Assembly (NCBI GenBank): GCA_017417585.1
Contig: JAFPYX010000045.1
Coordinates: 1 to 32,464, forward strand
Length of the DNA stretch: 32,464 nt
Reading direction: 5' to 3'
DNA from: Victivallales bacterium
Lineage (GTDB): Bacteria; Verrucomicrobiota; Lentisphaeria; Oligosphaerales; Oligosphaeraceae
Positions 16,542 through 23,655 of this stretch are shown here, piece after piece. How positions within the stretch are numbered: position 1 is the stretch's first letter; each line of letters starts with the position of its first letter. The position numbers and the translations under genes are program-made. The notes below the pieces were generated by a model that had not been told where the DNA came from, ran no database searches, and worked only from the letters and a program-made list of their open reading frames with translations.

Positions 16542-17786
16542 ATGGAAATACCAAGGGAGCTCTATTTGTCGCGGCTGAAGCGTCGCGAGGGCAACCATAT
16601 GATAAAGGTCATCACAGGGATACGCCGTTGCGGTAAATCCTATCTGCTCTTCAAGCTGTTTAGGAAATATCTCTCTGGCAAGGGGATTCCCGACGACCAT
16701 GTCATTGAGATTGAGTTCGACAGGCTTCGCAATGTTCATCTGCGCAAGCCGGAAGCGGTCTGCAAATACATTGATGCCAAACTGAAGGACGGCGGGAAGT
16801 ATTATCTTCTGCTTGACGAGGTGCAATTTCTGGAGGACTTCGAGGCTGTTCTGAACGACTACCTCCATCTTGACAACATCGACATCTATGTAACGGGCAG
16901 CAATTCACGCTTTCTGACCACTGACGTGCTGACTGAGTTTCGCGGACGTGGAGACGAAGTCCATGTATTCCCACTGTCGTTCGCGGAGTTCTGCCAGGGA
17001 TGCCAGGGTACCCCCGAGCGGGCCTGGCGGGAGTATCTCCTGTATGGCGGTCTTCCGCTCCTTCTCTCCATGAAGACGGAAGAGGACAAGTCATCCTATC
17101 TCAAATCTCTGTTCGAGGAGACGTATATTGCGGATGTCACGCAGAGGCATCGTCTGAAAAAGCATCTCGGGGAACTGCGCGAGCTTCTGCAAGTAGTGGC
17201 ATCCTCCGTCGGCTCGCTTACCAATGCAAAGAAGCTGTCGGACACCTTCCGTTCCGAGAAGCATGTCGGCATCACGCAGCCTACATTGGGACGCTACTGC
17301 AGGTATTTTGCTGAGGCATTCCTGCTCAGCCAGGCAAAACGGTATGACGTCAAGGGCAGAAAATATATTAACGGGCTGACAAAATTCTACTTTGAGGATG
17401 TCGGTCTTCGCAATGCGCTGCTGAATTTCCGCCAGTTCGAGGAGACCCACCTGATGGAGAACGTCATATACAATGAACTCAGGCTTCGCGGGTACAATGT
17501 CGATGTCGGTGTTGTTGACCTGCGGCATGCCGAAACAGATCATCTTAAGGTCGAGATTGACTTTGTGGCGAATCTTGGAGGTCGGCGGTACTATGTCCAG
17601 TCAGCATTTGCCATTCCCGACGCGGAGAAGAGAGCCAAGGAAATTCGCCCGTTCCTGAACATCGGTGATTCGTTCAAGAAGATAGTCGTTACAGGCAACA
17701 ACACGCCTGCCTGGCGGGATGAACAGGGAATCCTGACCATCAATATTTTGGACTTTCTGCTGAATCCCGACAGTCTGGATTTATAA
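16542..17786 (+). CDS. AAA-type ATPase with C-terminal DUF4143-like domain
   Basis: 414 residues. Walker A is GIRRCGKS (26-33), Walker B YYLLLDEVQ (about 87-95) and sensor-like VTGSNS follows. The C-terminal half has the DUF4143 look with GLRNALLNFRQFEE, ENVIYNELRLRGYNVDVG and EIDFVANLGGRRYYVQ, a PD-(D/E)XK-nuclease-like core (E/D...EID...Q). This is a widespread family of unknown job, often found in accessory regions of gut bacteria and sometimes suspected in defence or stress. The start has GAGG upstream. It opens a four-gene plus-strand cluster; the next gene begins 14 bp after its stop. Confidence 0.85.
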   Translation: MEIPRELYLSRLKRREGNHMIKVITGIRRCGKSYLLFKLFRKYLSGKGIPDDHVIEIEFDRLRNVHLRKPEAVCKYIDAKLKDGGKYYLLLDEVQFLEDFEAVLNDYLHLDNIDIYVTGSNSRFLTTDVLTEFRGRGDEVHVFPLSFAEFCQGCQGTPERAWREYLLYGGLPLLLSMKTEEDKSSYLKSLFEETYIADVTQRHRLKKHLGELRELLQVVASSVGSLTNAKKLSDTFRSEKHVGITQPTLGRYCRYFAEAFLLSQAKRYDVKGRKYINGLTKFYFEDVGLRNALLNFRQFEETHLMENVIYNELRLRGYNVDVGVVDLRHAETDHLKVEIDFVANLGGRRYYVQSAFAIPDAEKRAKEIRPFLNIGDSFKKIVVTGNNTPAWRDEQGILTINILDFLLNPDSLDL

Positions 17787-17800
17787 CAAGAGATTTTCGT

Positions 17801-19279
17801 ATGAGAGACAACTTTGCAGAAATTGACTGGCGTCAGGTATGCGAGGTGTCCTGCCTGAAGGGAACGGCAGGATGGGATTGCCTCTTGCGGGCGAGAGAGT
17901 ACTTGGTGTATCAATCTTGGTGCGGAAAGATTCTGGAAGAGTTCTTTGCTTGCAAAATTGGCGACGACTTTTATGTCATTCTTTTTGAGGTAGAATCACC
18001 CAAGGAGGATGCTGACCGTTTCGTGTGGGTGGTCTGCGGCAATGTGCCGCCATTGTATCTGACGACGGATTGCTGCCCCACGCCAAAAGAGGTTGCCGAA
18101 ACCTATCGCGACCTGGCTGAACAGTGGTGCGATGGAACATTGCCTGACCTGGATTTTTCGGTCAAGGACGTGCCTGATATTATAGTCAAGGAAGAGTTGC
18201 GACGGCGACTTGCCGCGTTGAAGCCCGCTATTGAGCAATATTCCTTCCAGTCATACGAAAGGGCTGTCGAAGTGTCCGACAATCCGCATCGGAGACTGGA
18301 ACGAGAGTACGGCGTTTGTTCCTATATCATCCTGCGCAATGAGCATCTGGTAGAAGACCTGCATTATGCTGCCGTTCACGATGCACGCGCCATGTGCACA
18401 CAACTGCCGATGACGTCACTTTCACGTGTGTTTGAATTAGTTGACAAGATGAATGTTAAAAGCCTGGATGTCGCCGATTGCACAGACACCGTTTTTGCCG
18501 CCAATGGCTCTGTTGAGGAATTGCGTTGGACGACAGAACACCCCTTGCCTGAAAGTCTGGATTTTTCCAATTTTCCCAATTTACGGCATTTATCCATCAA
18601 TGTACTGACTTCAGGAGCAGTCAGGATAGTCGCTCAACGGCTAGAAGAGGTGACGGTCGCAAGTTGGTGCAAACGTGGAATGCTTCAAGTGGATTTGTCA
18701 ACCATTGGACATTTGAACAGAGTGACGAACCTGACGTGCAAGGCCGAATGCCTGCTACCGAAGGGCGTTCGGCAATTATGTCTTCGCAGTCTGTCTGCCA
18801 GGGCGGCTGAAAAACTGGAGTTCAACGACATGTTGTATGAACTGGATATTGAAGATGGCACAATCACAGACCTGGCTTTCCTTTCGAGATTTCCTTCTTT
18901 GAGGAAATTGCGCCTGTATGGCTTGTCCAAGTTGACGAACCTTGACGGCCTGCGTGGGCTTCCTCTGGAAGAATTACGTATTGATACATGCAACGCCGTC
19001 AATGATTTCCCCTCGTTGTGTTCTTTGCCGTTGGTCAGATTGTTCATTCGACGCCACGGAAGCAAGCCATTGGCGGACATCCGCTTCATCGCCGACATTC
19101 CCACGTTGGAAATGTGCAGCCTAGAGGCAAAGGTGACTGACAAGGACCTGACGCCGTTGGAAAACCTTAAATGCTGTGACTACAAGGGGATATTGACGGA
19201 TGAACGACGTGCGCAGAACCGCCGATATCTCGTGGCAAATGGTTACATCAATACTTGGTACGACAGGAGGAAAACATGA
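17801..19279 (+). CDS. leucine-rich-repeat-like protein of unknown function
   Basis: 492 residues, no signal peptide. Residues 1-150 form a globular domain (FYVILFEVESPKED, FVWVVCGNVPPLYLTTD). The aromatic/WVV-G-PP-Y pattern recalls small domains found with polymorphic-toxin immunity genes, but this is a weak resemblance. Residues about 230-475 are LRR-like, with regularly spaced Leu: LPESLDFSNFPNLRHLSI, LTNLDGLRGLPLEELRI, LPLVRLFI. LRR proteins usually bind other proteins. The start ATG has AAGAGA upstream, and the stop overlaps the next gene by 4 bp (ATGA), so the genes are coupled. Confidence 0.6.
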   Translation: MRDNFAEIDWRQVCEVSCLKGTAGWDCLLRAREYLVYQSWCGKILEEFFACKIGDDFYVILFEVESPKEDADRFVWVVCGNVPPLYLTTDCCPTPKEVAETYRDLAEQWCDGTLPDLDFSVKDVPDIIVKEELRRRLAALKPAIEQYSFQSYERAVEVSDNPHRRLEREYGVCSYIILRNEHLVEDLHYAAVHDARAMCTQLPMTSLSRVFELVDKMNVKSLDVADCTDTVFAANGSVEELRWTTEHPLPESLDFSNFPNLRHLSINVLTSGAVRIVAQRLEEVTVASWCKRGMLQVDLSTIGHLNRVTNLTCKAECLLPKGVRQLCLRSLSARAAEKLEFNDMLYELDIEDGTITDLAFLSRFPSLRKLRLYGLSKLTNLDGLRGLPLEELRIDTCNAVNDFPSLCSLPLVRLFIRRHGSKPLADIRFIADIPTLEMCSLEAKVTDKDLTPLENLKCCDYKGILTDERRAQNRRYLVANGYINTWYDRRKT

Positions 19280-20181
19280 CTGGCGTTACTCACGATGGAA
19301 AAGAGAAATGGTTGAAAGTCGCCCAATGGGTTCTCCTGGTGGGCTGCTGGCTGCTGATTGTGAATATGCTGGGCGGTTCTGCCAAATATGCATCCCATCA
19401 GGTATTTCTGGAACAAGGGCCTGAAAAGATTGTCGGCACGCAGAATGTCATTTATCAGGAAGCACCTGATTACTTGTATACCAATCCCTTGGCAATGATG
19501 CGTTTGCATTTTCATTGCCTGGCTGTGCGATTTTGGGTGACACTGCTGGTGGCTGCGCTGGCTACTGGCCTGGTCTGGGCATATAGGCTGCTCTCCAAAA
19601 GAAAGGTCTGGACAACGACTTTGAAGGTCGCCTTCTGGTGTGCGATGGGTCTTGCGCTCCTTTATTTGGGGATGGTTTGCGTCTGGGAATGGGGACAGGC
19701 CTGGAATTGGCTCCTGCTCTACGCAATATTTTATCCGCGTTGGTCCAATAAAAGTGTTTTCAGGAAAATCAAAAGTGTTTTCACGGCAATGGCAATGCTT
19801 GCTGCCCTCGTCATTTTGGGCTGGCAGAGGATGGAACTTCAGTCCGCGAAACGATGCGATAACGCTTTTTGGGACTCGGTGAAAAAATGTGTTACGCAGG
19901 AGAGCTTTGTGAAGTCGTTCGGGGAACCAGTCCTTATTTGCGGGCATATTCCCGAGGAAGAAAAGGAATGGTTTGACAGCCTGGCTCATTTCGATGCCTC
20001 CCTCTGGCACCCTGGAAAAACGCTGGCGGCATTCATTTCTCCGCAAATGCCCAACATCCTCCTTCTTCCCTGGTTTGACGACGATGGCAATAGAATAGCC
20101 CTCGCCTGGTGTGATTTCACTCCTGAACGCAAGGAGCTTCTGGACAAAAAGCGGGAAGTAACAAGAGACGGCGGACCATGA
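19276..20181 (+). CDS. multi-pass membrane protein of unknown function
   Basis: 301 residues from the ATG at 19276, which has a strong CAGGAGG site and the ATGA overlap with the previous gene; an earlier in-frame start at 19255 is less likely. About four to five transmembrane helices are seen: near 13-35 (VAQWVLLVGCWLLIVNMLGG), 80-100 (FWVTLLVAALATGLVWAY), 115-140 and 160-190. A soluble C-terminal domain of about 110 residues ends in a charged tail. No recognised family. It overlaps the following gene by 4 bp. Confidence 0.7.
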   Translation: MTGVTHDGKEKWLKVAQWVLLVGCWLLIVNMLGGSAKYASHQVFLEQGPEKIVGTQNVIYQEAPDYLYTNPLAMMRLHFHCLAVRFWVTLLVAALATGLVWAYRLLSKRKVWTTTLKVAFWCAMGLALLYLGMVCVWEWGQAWNWLLLYAIFYPRWSNKSVFRKIKSVFTAMAMLAALVILGWQRMELQSAKRCDNAFWDSVKKCVTQESFVKSFGEPVLICGHIPEEEKEWFDSLAHFDASLWHPGKTLAAFISPQMPNILLLPWFDDDGNRIALAWCDFTPERKELLDKKREVTRDGGP

Positions 20182-20876
20182 CAGTTCCAGAAGACATCAA
20201 GAGAATCATCTATCCGAAATACTCCCGACCGACAAGGCTGAGCGATCCTGGCTCTGATTTTTCGCAGGAGGAACTTAAGGCGATTATCCATAAGACTGAT
20301 GCCGACTTGACCGATACGGATTTGATTTGCATCTTTCAGAGTTTCTTGCCCGCTGGAGAGTATCGGGAATCCGTCTATTTCCTGCCTCTGGCACTGAAGC
20401 ATATTTGCGACGCTGATGACGACGGGGCGTCAACGCTATGTGATAATCTGCTTAGATGGATTGGCGAACAGAAGACAAACCTCGAACAGGATGATCTTTA
20501 TGACCGATTGTCAGCCTTCTTTGAAAGTCTGTTTGCTGAACTGACATCAGCGTTCACATTGCAAGATGATTATCCTGAAAACTGCAATCGGACAACAACG
20601 ATATTTGACACGTTGAACTCTTGCTCTCCTGGCAGTGGAGACTTGTTGCTGCGCAAATATGTAGAAAATGTGGAAAACTATGAGCAGGCGGCATGGCTGG
20701 TCTATTATCTTCACGAAAATCTTTACGGTCTTCATCGCAATTCCGCATTTCTGAAAAATATTGCCAGCGACAAGACTTTGCTGAAAAAAGCATACGACCT
20801 CATCGTTGCCAAGGCAATGAACGATGATAATCTTCTGAATTTCTGGGATAAACGTCTAACTTCCTGTGGAATATGA
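20178..20876 (+). CDS. protein of unknown function in the ATPase/LRR cluster
   Basis: 232 residues, soluble, acidic and almost all helical (DLICIFQSFLPAGEYRESVY, LLRKYVENVENYEQAAWLVY). The helical, Asp/Glu-rich character and its place at the end of a coupled set are reminiscent of immunity-type proteins, but I recognise no family. The ATG overlaps the stop of the membrane-protein gene (ATGA, 20178-20181). A hairpin at 21138-21168 is the first plausible terminator downstream. Confidence 0.6.
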   Translation: MTVPEDIKRIIYPKYSRPTRLSDPGSDFSQEELKAIIHKTDADLTDTDLICIFQSFLPAGEYRESVYFLPLALKHICDADDDGASTLCDNLLRWIGEQKTNLEQDDLYDRLSAFFESLFAELTSAFTLQDDYPENCNRTTTIFDTLNSCSPGSGDLLLRKYVENVENYEQAAWLVYYLHENLYGLHRNSAFLKNIASDKTLLKKAYDLIVAKAMNDDNLLNFWDKRLTSCGI

Positions 20877-21051
20877 TAAAAATGAATTGAACAGGAAACA
20901 TTATCTGGAAGGAGATGGCATTGCCGCTCCAAAAGTTACAAGATGCACAATTCTCTTGACGGGGGATGGTGGAATCGGAATTTAATAACACTTGGTAATA
21001 CTGATTCCTGTTGAAATACAGCGAGTTACAACGATAATAGAATCTTGAAAA

Positions 21052-21124
21052 CAGGTGGATTTAGTGGTAGGACTTCCGCTTAGCGGGGGGAGAATGATTT
21101 GAAAAATCCCCGTCACCCCGACCA
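21052..21124 (+). other. tRNA-like remnant (possible degenerate tRNA or att-like site)
   Basis: A 73-nt stretch between the ATPase/LRR cluster and the TetR gene ends in CACCCCGACCA, like a tRNA 3' end with CCA. It has a D-arm-like TTTAGTGGTAGGAC, a CCGC-TTA-GCGG hairpin where the anticodon arm would be, and TTTGAAAAATCCCC in place of the T arm. The acceptor pairing is poor and no anticodon loop of 7 nt is left. It is therefore a relic or look-alike rather than a working tRNA. It may mark the right edge of an insertion whose left edge is tRNA-Pro. The rest of 20877-21306 holds a terminator hairpin and a dispersed repeat but no gene. Confidence 0.3.
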
Positions 21125-21137
21125 TCCATTTCCCATC

Positions 21138-21175
21138 AGCCCTCAAGTCCTCTTAGCTTTTGAGGGCTTGTTGCT
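21138..21175 (+). terminator. hairpin terminator after the unknown-gene cluster
   Basis: A perfect 9-bp stem AGCCCTCAA (21138-21146) / TTGAGGGCT (21160-21168) with a 13-nt loop, followed by a T-rich stretch (TGTTGCTTTA). It could end transcripts of the ATPase/LRR cluster or of the tRNA-like element 14 bp upstream. Confidence 0.55.
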
Positions 21176-21235
21176 TTATGATAATATGCTGTTATCAAGG
21201 TATTTATGCGGTTATTTTCGGCTTCGCTTTCCGCC

Positions 21236-21305
21236 CCCTCAAGCACAACATATTCTGTCAGCGAGGGCGTCGGCAGTACGACCACTCACAATTCACGGAT
21301 TCAGG
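21236..21305. repeat. 70-bp dispersed hairpin repeat, copy A
   Basis: This copy resembles 23580-23649 over the same length: CCCTCA, CACAAC, TATT, GAGGGCGTCG and CAATTCACGGATTCAGG appear in the same order. The ends CCCTC and GAGGG can pair as a stem. It lies directly downstream of the TetR gene stop (minus strand), just as the other copy lies downstream of the kinase-like gene. It is a candidate intergenic repeat family with RNA structure. Confidence 0.7.
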
Positions 21306-21306
21306 T

Positions 21307-21966
21307 TTATGCTTGTTGCGTTTCTTCAAGTCCAAGCGACAGGAGTGCGTTCCGCGTGACCGTCGCCTGGAGACGGCGGAGGAAAGTGTAGTCGATGCTG
21401 TCGCCTTCCCTGAAATGAACGAAGTCGAATTCGGAGGTCGCCAGAAGCGAGCCGGGGGCGATGATGGTCATCGCCCAGCAGACGGCGGTCATGCGGTCGT
21501 CGTTCTCCGAGATTTTTACGTAGATGTGGCAGAAGGTTTCGATAATCTGACGGGCGATGTTCTCATGTCTTTTCCCCTGCCATTGGGAGGTAAGCAGTGC
21601 GCGGAGCAACAAGCGAATCACCCATCGCGGCTGACCTTCCGCGCAGAGAATGCCATAGTAGAGGTCGATAGTGTCTGCCACCATCTGGCGGCTTCCGTCG
21701 CGAGTGGCGAGGAGGGATTCGTTCTTCTGGTAATACCGTTCAATGCGTCCGTCGTCCCATAGGCGGAGCGCATATTCGCGCACGGCCTCCACCAGCCCTT
21801 CCTTGTCGCCGAAGTGGTAGCGCACGGCGTTCGGCACGGCTCCTGCGAGGTCGGCGATCTCCCGCACCGTCACCGCCTCCACGCCACGCAGGGAGAACAA
21901 TTCCCCCGCCGCGTTGACGAGACGCGCCCTGGTCTCTTCGGATACCTTGTATGTACAGTGTTCCAT
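21307..21966 (-). CDS. TetR-family transcriptional regulator
   Basis: 219 residues from the ATG at 21964-21966, which has a GAGG ribosome site 5 bp upstream; a TTG further upstream (22020) is unlikely. The N-terminal helix-turn-helix is clear (AAGELFSLRGVEAVTVREIA, then GAVPNAVRYHFGDKEGLVEA). The C-terminal half is a helical ligand-binding domain resembling the CerR-type C-terminal region of TetR proteins. It is probably a repressor responding to a small molecule. It is 84 bp downstream of the metallo-beta-lactamase/rubredoxin gene on the same strand and may control it. Confidence 0.85.
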   Translation of the reverse strand: MEHCTYKVSEETRARLVNAAGELFSLRGVEAVTVREIADLAGAVPNAVRYHFGDKEGLVEAVREYALRLWDDGRIERYYQKNESLLATRDGSRQMVADTIDLYYGILCAEGQPRWVIRLLLRALLTSQWQGKRHENIARQIIETFCHIYVKISENDDRMTAVCWAMTIIAPGSLLATSEFDFVHFREGDSIDYTFLRRLQATVTRNALLSLGLEETQQA

Positions 21967-22050
21967 ATTCGCCTCGATGAATGAGTTTCTCTTGCGGAAC
22001 TTACTGATTTCCAACGCCAATTATGCTTCTGGCACGCCGCGCAGTTTGTC

Positions 22051-23010
22051 TCATGCCGGGTTGAACTTGTCTTTGGGCTGTCGGCAGCGAGGGCACTTCC
22101 AGTCGGCGGGGAGCTTCTCAAAGGGCGTGCCCGCCGGGATGCCGTGGTCGGGATCGCCGACGGCGGGGTCATAGACCTGCCCACAGACTGAGCAGATATA
22201 TTTTCCGCTGGCGGTCTTGAAGATGATTTCGCCAGGCGGGATAACTTCCGGCGGGTTGGACAGATCGACCACCCGTTTTGCCTCCAGATTCTCGTAGCCC
22301 AGCGGAGTATGGGTGGAAAGATAGACGGTGGGATGGTGCGCGATGAAGTCGCGGATGCGGTCCAGCGTCTCCCGTGCGGCGGCCTTGTCCTCGAAGACGA
22401 TGGAAAGTTTGTTGGCGTAGAGTGCCTCGTCCGTGTAGGTCACGTCGCCGTGGATCAAGTAGAAGAGGCCGTCGCTTTCCACGATGACGATGCTGTTGCC
22501 TGTCGTGTGGCCCTTGGCCTTGATGTAGGTGACGCCGTCGGCGATTCGCTGGCTCTCTGGGAAGTTGTAGTATGCACCGTCGGTGAAGGAGACAGGCGTG
22601 ACGTTCGGGAGGTGCTTCAGCTCGTCTGCACCGCATTCCTCCTGGCTGGCGTAGATTGTGGCGTTCGGGAAGAACTCCAGCTTGCCGGTATGGTCGACGT
22701 GCTTGTGGGTGACGAGAATTTTTGAGACTTGTTCCGGGCGGTAGCCAAGGTCGGCCAGTGCATCCAAATAATCCTTGATAGGCGTGCCCAGGTAGATGGT
22801 CGCATCAGGCGTGGCGACGGGGGCGGGAAAACCCGTGGGCAGACCAGTGTCCACCAGAATGACTTCCGTACCATTGTCGATAACGTAGTTCTGAAGGCAG
22901 GAACGGTAGCGCACGGAGGCGTCGAACTTGTCCATGCCATCCTCGCCGCCAAAGGCGAAGGGCTGTGTCATGAAGCCGTTTTCAAAGAACTTGACTGCCT
23001 TGATTTTCAT
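22051..23010 (-). CDS. metallo-beta-lactamase fold hydrolase fused to rubredoxin
   Basis: 319 residues. Residues 1-250 are an MBL-fold hydrolase of the AHL-lactonase-like/glyoxalase II type: THKHVDH gives H102, H104, D106 and H107, with H168 (KGHTTG), D189 (HGDV) and H234 (STHTP) as the other metal ligands. Residues about 268-318 are a full rubredoxin: YICSVCG (C273, C276), the Y-D-P-x-x-G-D-P-x-x-G-I core, and DWKCPRCR (C306, C309). The rubredoxin suggests that an iron-based electron-transfer module serves the hydrolase domain, although the common MBL redox fusions (FprA) carry flavodoxin instead. A strong AAGGAG site precedes the ATG at 23008-23010. Substrate unknown. Confidence 0.88.
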   Translation of the reverse strand: MKIKAVKFFENGFMTQPFAFGGEDGMDKFDASVRYRSCLQNYVIDNGTEVILVDTGLPTGFPAPVATPDATIYLGTPIKDYLDALADLGYRPEQVSKILVTHKHVDHTGKLEFFPNATIYASQEECGADELKHLPNVTPVSFTDGAYYNFPESQRIADGVTYIKAKGHTTGNSIVIVESDGLFYLIHGDVTYTDEALYANKLSIVFEDKAAARETLDRIRDFIAHHPTVYLSTHTPLGYENLEAKRVVDLSNPPEVIPPGEIIFKTASGKYICSVCGQVYDPAVGDPDHGIPAGTPFEKLPADWKCPRCRQPKDKFNPA

Positions 23011-23138
23011 GGTCTTTCTCCTTGGTTCTCGTTTGAAGATTGTAGAAATGGCGGATGATTTCTTCTTAATATATTACAGAAAGAATAAATTTCCACCAAA
23101 ATTTGGTTTGAACGCATAAAAGTCTGCCTGATATCTCT

Positions 23139-23233
23139 GCCAGACGGCAGACGCGAGTGTAACAAAGAGGATAGCCTGATAGCCGTGCGGCGACGGGTAT
23201 GCCTTGTGTTCTTTCTAGCGGTACGCTAATTCT
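23139..23233. repeat. imperfect flanking repeat, copy 1
   Basis: Shares ordered blocks with 26581-26705: GCCAGACGGCAGACGC, GGATAG-CTGATAGCC-TG, CGGCGAC, GGTATGCCTTGTGTTCTTTC and GCTAATTCT. Same orientation. The two copies lie on either side of the kinase-like pseudogene and may be the ends of a mobile or duplicated unit. Confidence 0.75.
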
Positions 23234-23252
23234 TTTCGCGCAGCCGCGGACA

Positions 23253-23540
23253 CGTACCCCTGCGTAGTCAGGTGATTTCCAAGAGTATGGCCCTACAAAT
23301 CCTACGGGAGCTGCCGCCCCCGTACCCCTGCGTAGTCAGGTGATTTCCAAGAATATGGTCCTACAAATCCTACGGGAGCTGCCGCCCCCGTCCCCCTGCT
23401 TAGTCAGGTGATTTCCAAGAGTATGGCCCTACAAATCCTACGGGAGCTACCGCCCCCGTACCCCTGCAGCTTGAAAAAACAGCTTAGTCAGGTGATTTCC
23501 AAGAGTATGGCCCTACAAATCCTACGGGAGCTGCCGCCCC
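23253..23540. repeat. tandem array of four 68-bp units
   Basis: Units start at 23253, 23321, 23389 and 23457; the first three are 68 bp with only a few substitutions. The fourth has a 16-bp insertion (AGCTTGAAAAAACAGC) and ends at 23540. Each contains TAGTCAGGTGATTTCCAAGA, TACAAATCCTACGGGAGCT and CCGCCCCC. A partial fifth start (CGAAACCCTG ... GCGTAGTCAG) follows. The near-identity indicates recent duplication. Not CRISPR: the whole unit is repeated and there are no unique spacers. Function unknown; it may be a protein-binding array, a REP-type element or a satellite. Confidence 0.9.
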
Positions 23541-23579
23541 CGAAACCCTGCTTGCTTGATAAACCTGCGTAGTCAGCTG

Positions 23580-23649
23580 CCCTCACCACAACCTATTTCG
23601 TTGGTGAGGGCGTCGATGCTATATGCTTGCGCAATTTCACGGATTCAGG
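23580..23649. repeat. 70-bp dispersed hairpin repeat, copy B
   Basis: Second copy of the element at 21236-21305. Here the stem is perfect: GCCCTCACC (23579-23587) pairs with GGTGAGGGC (23603-23611). The shared CAATTTCACGGATTCAGG follows. It lies 6 bp downstream of the stop of the kinase-like pseudogene on the minus strand. There is no T-run, so it is not a classical terminator. Confidence 0.75.
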
Positions 23650-23655
23650 AGCGTG

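Noticed and set aside
16312..16578. An 88-residue Lys/Arg-rich plus-strand frame before the ATPase gene
   Set aside because: AT-rich intergenic DNA, no ribosome site, overlaps the ATPase start; likely the promoter region.
21052..21124. A working tRNA gene
   Set aside because: The acceptor stem does not pair properly and the would-be anticodon loop has only 3 nt; kept as a remnant only.
21099..21762. Plus-strand frames covering 21099-21762
   Set aside because: They run antisense to the TetR gene, whose helix-turn-helix is clear.
23253..23540. CRISPR array
   Set aside because: The complete 68-bp unit is repeated with no unique spacers and no cas genes are present.
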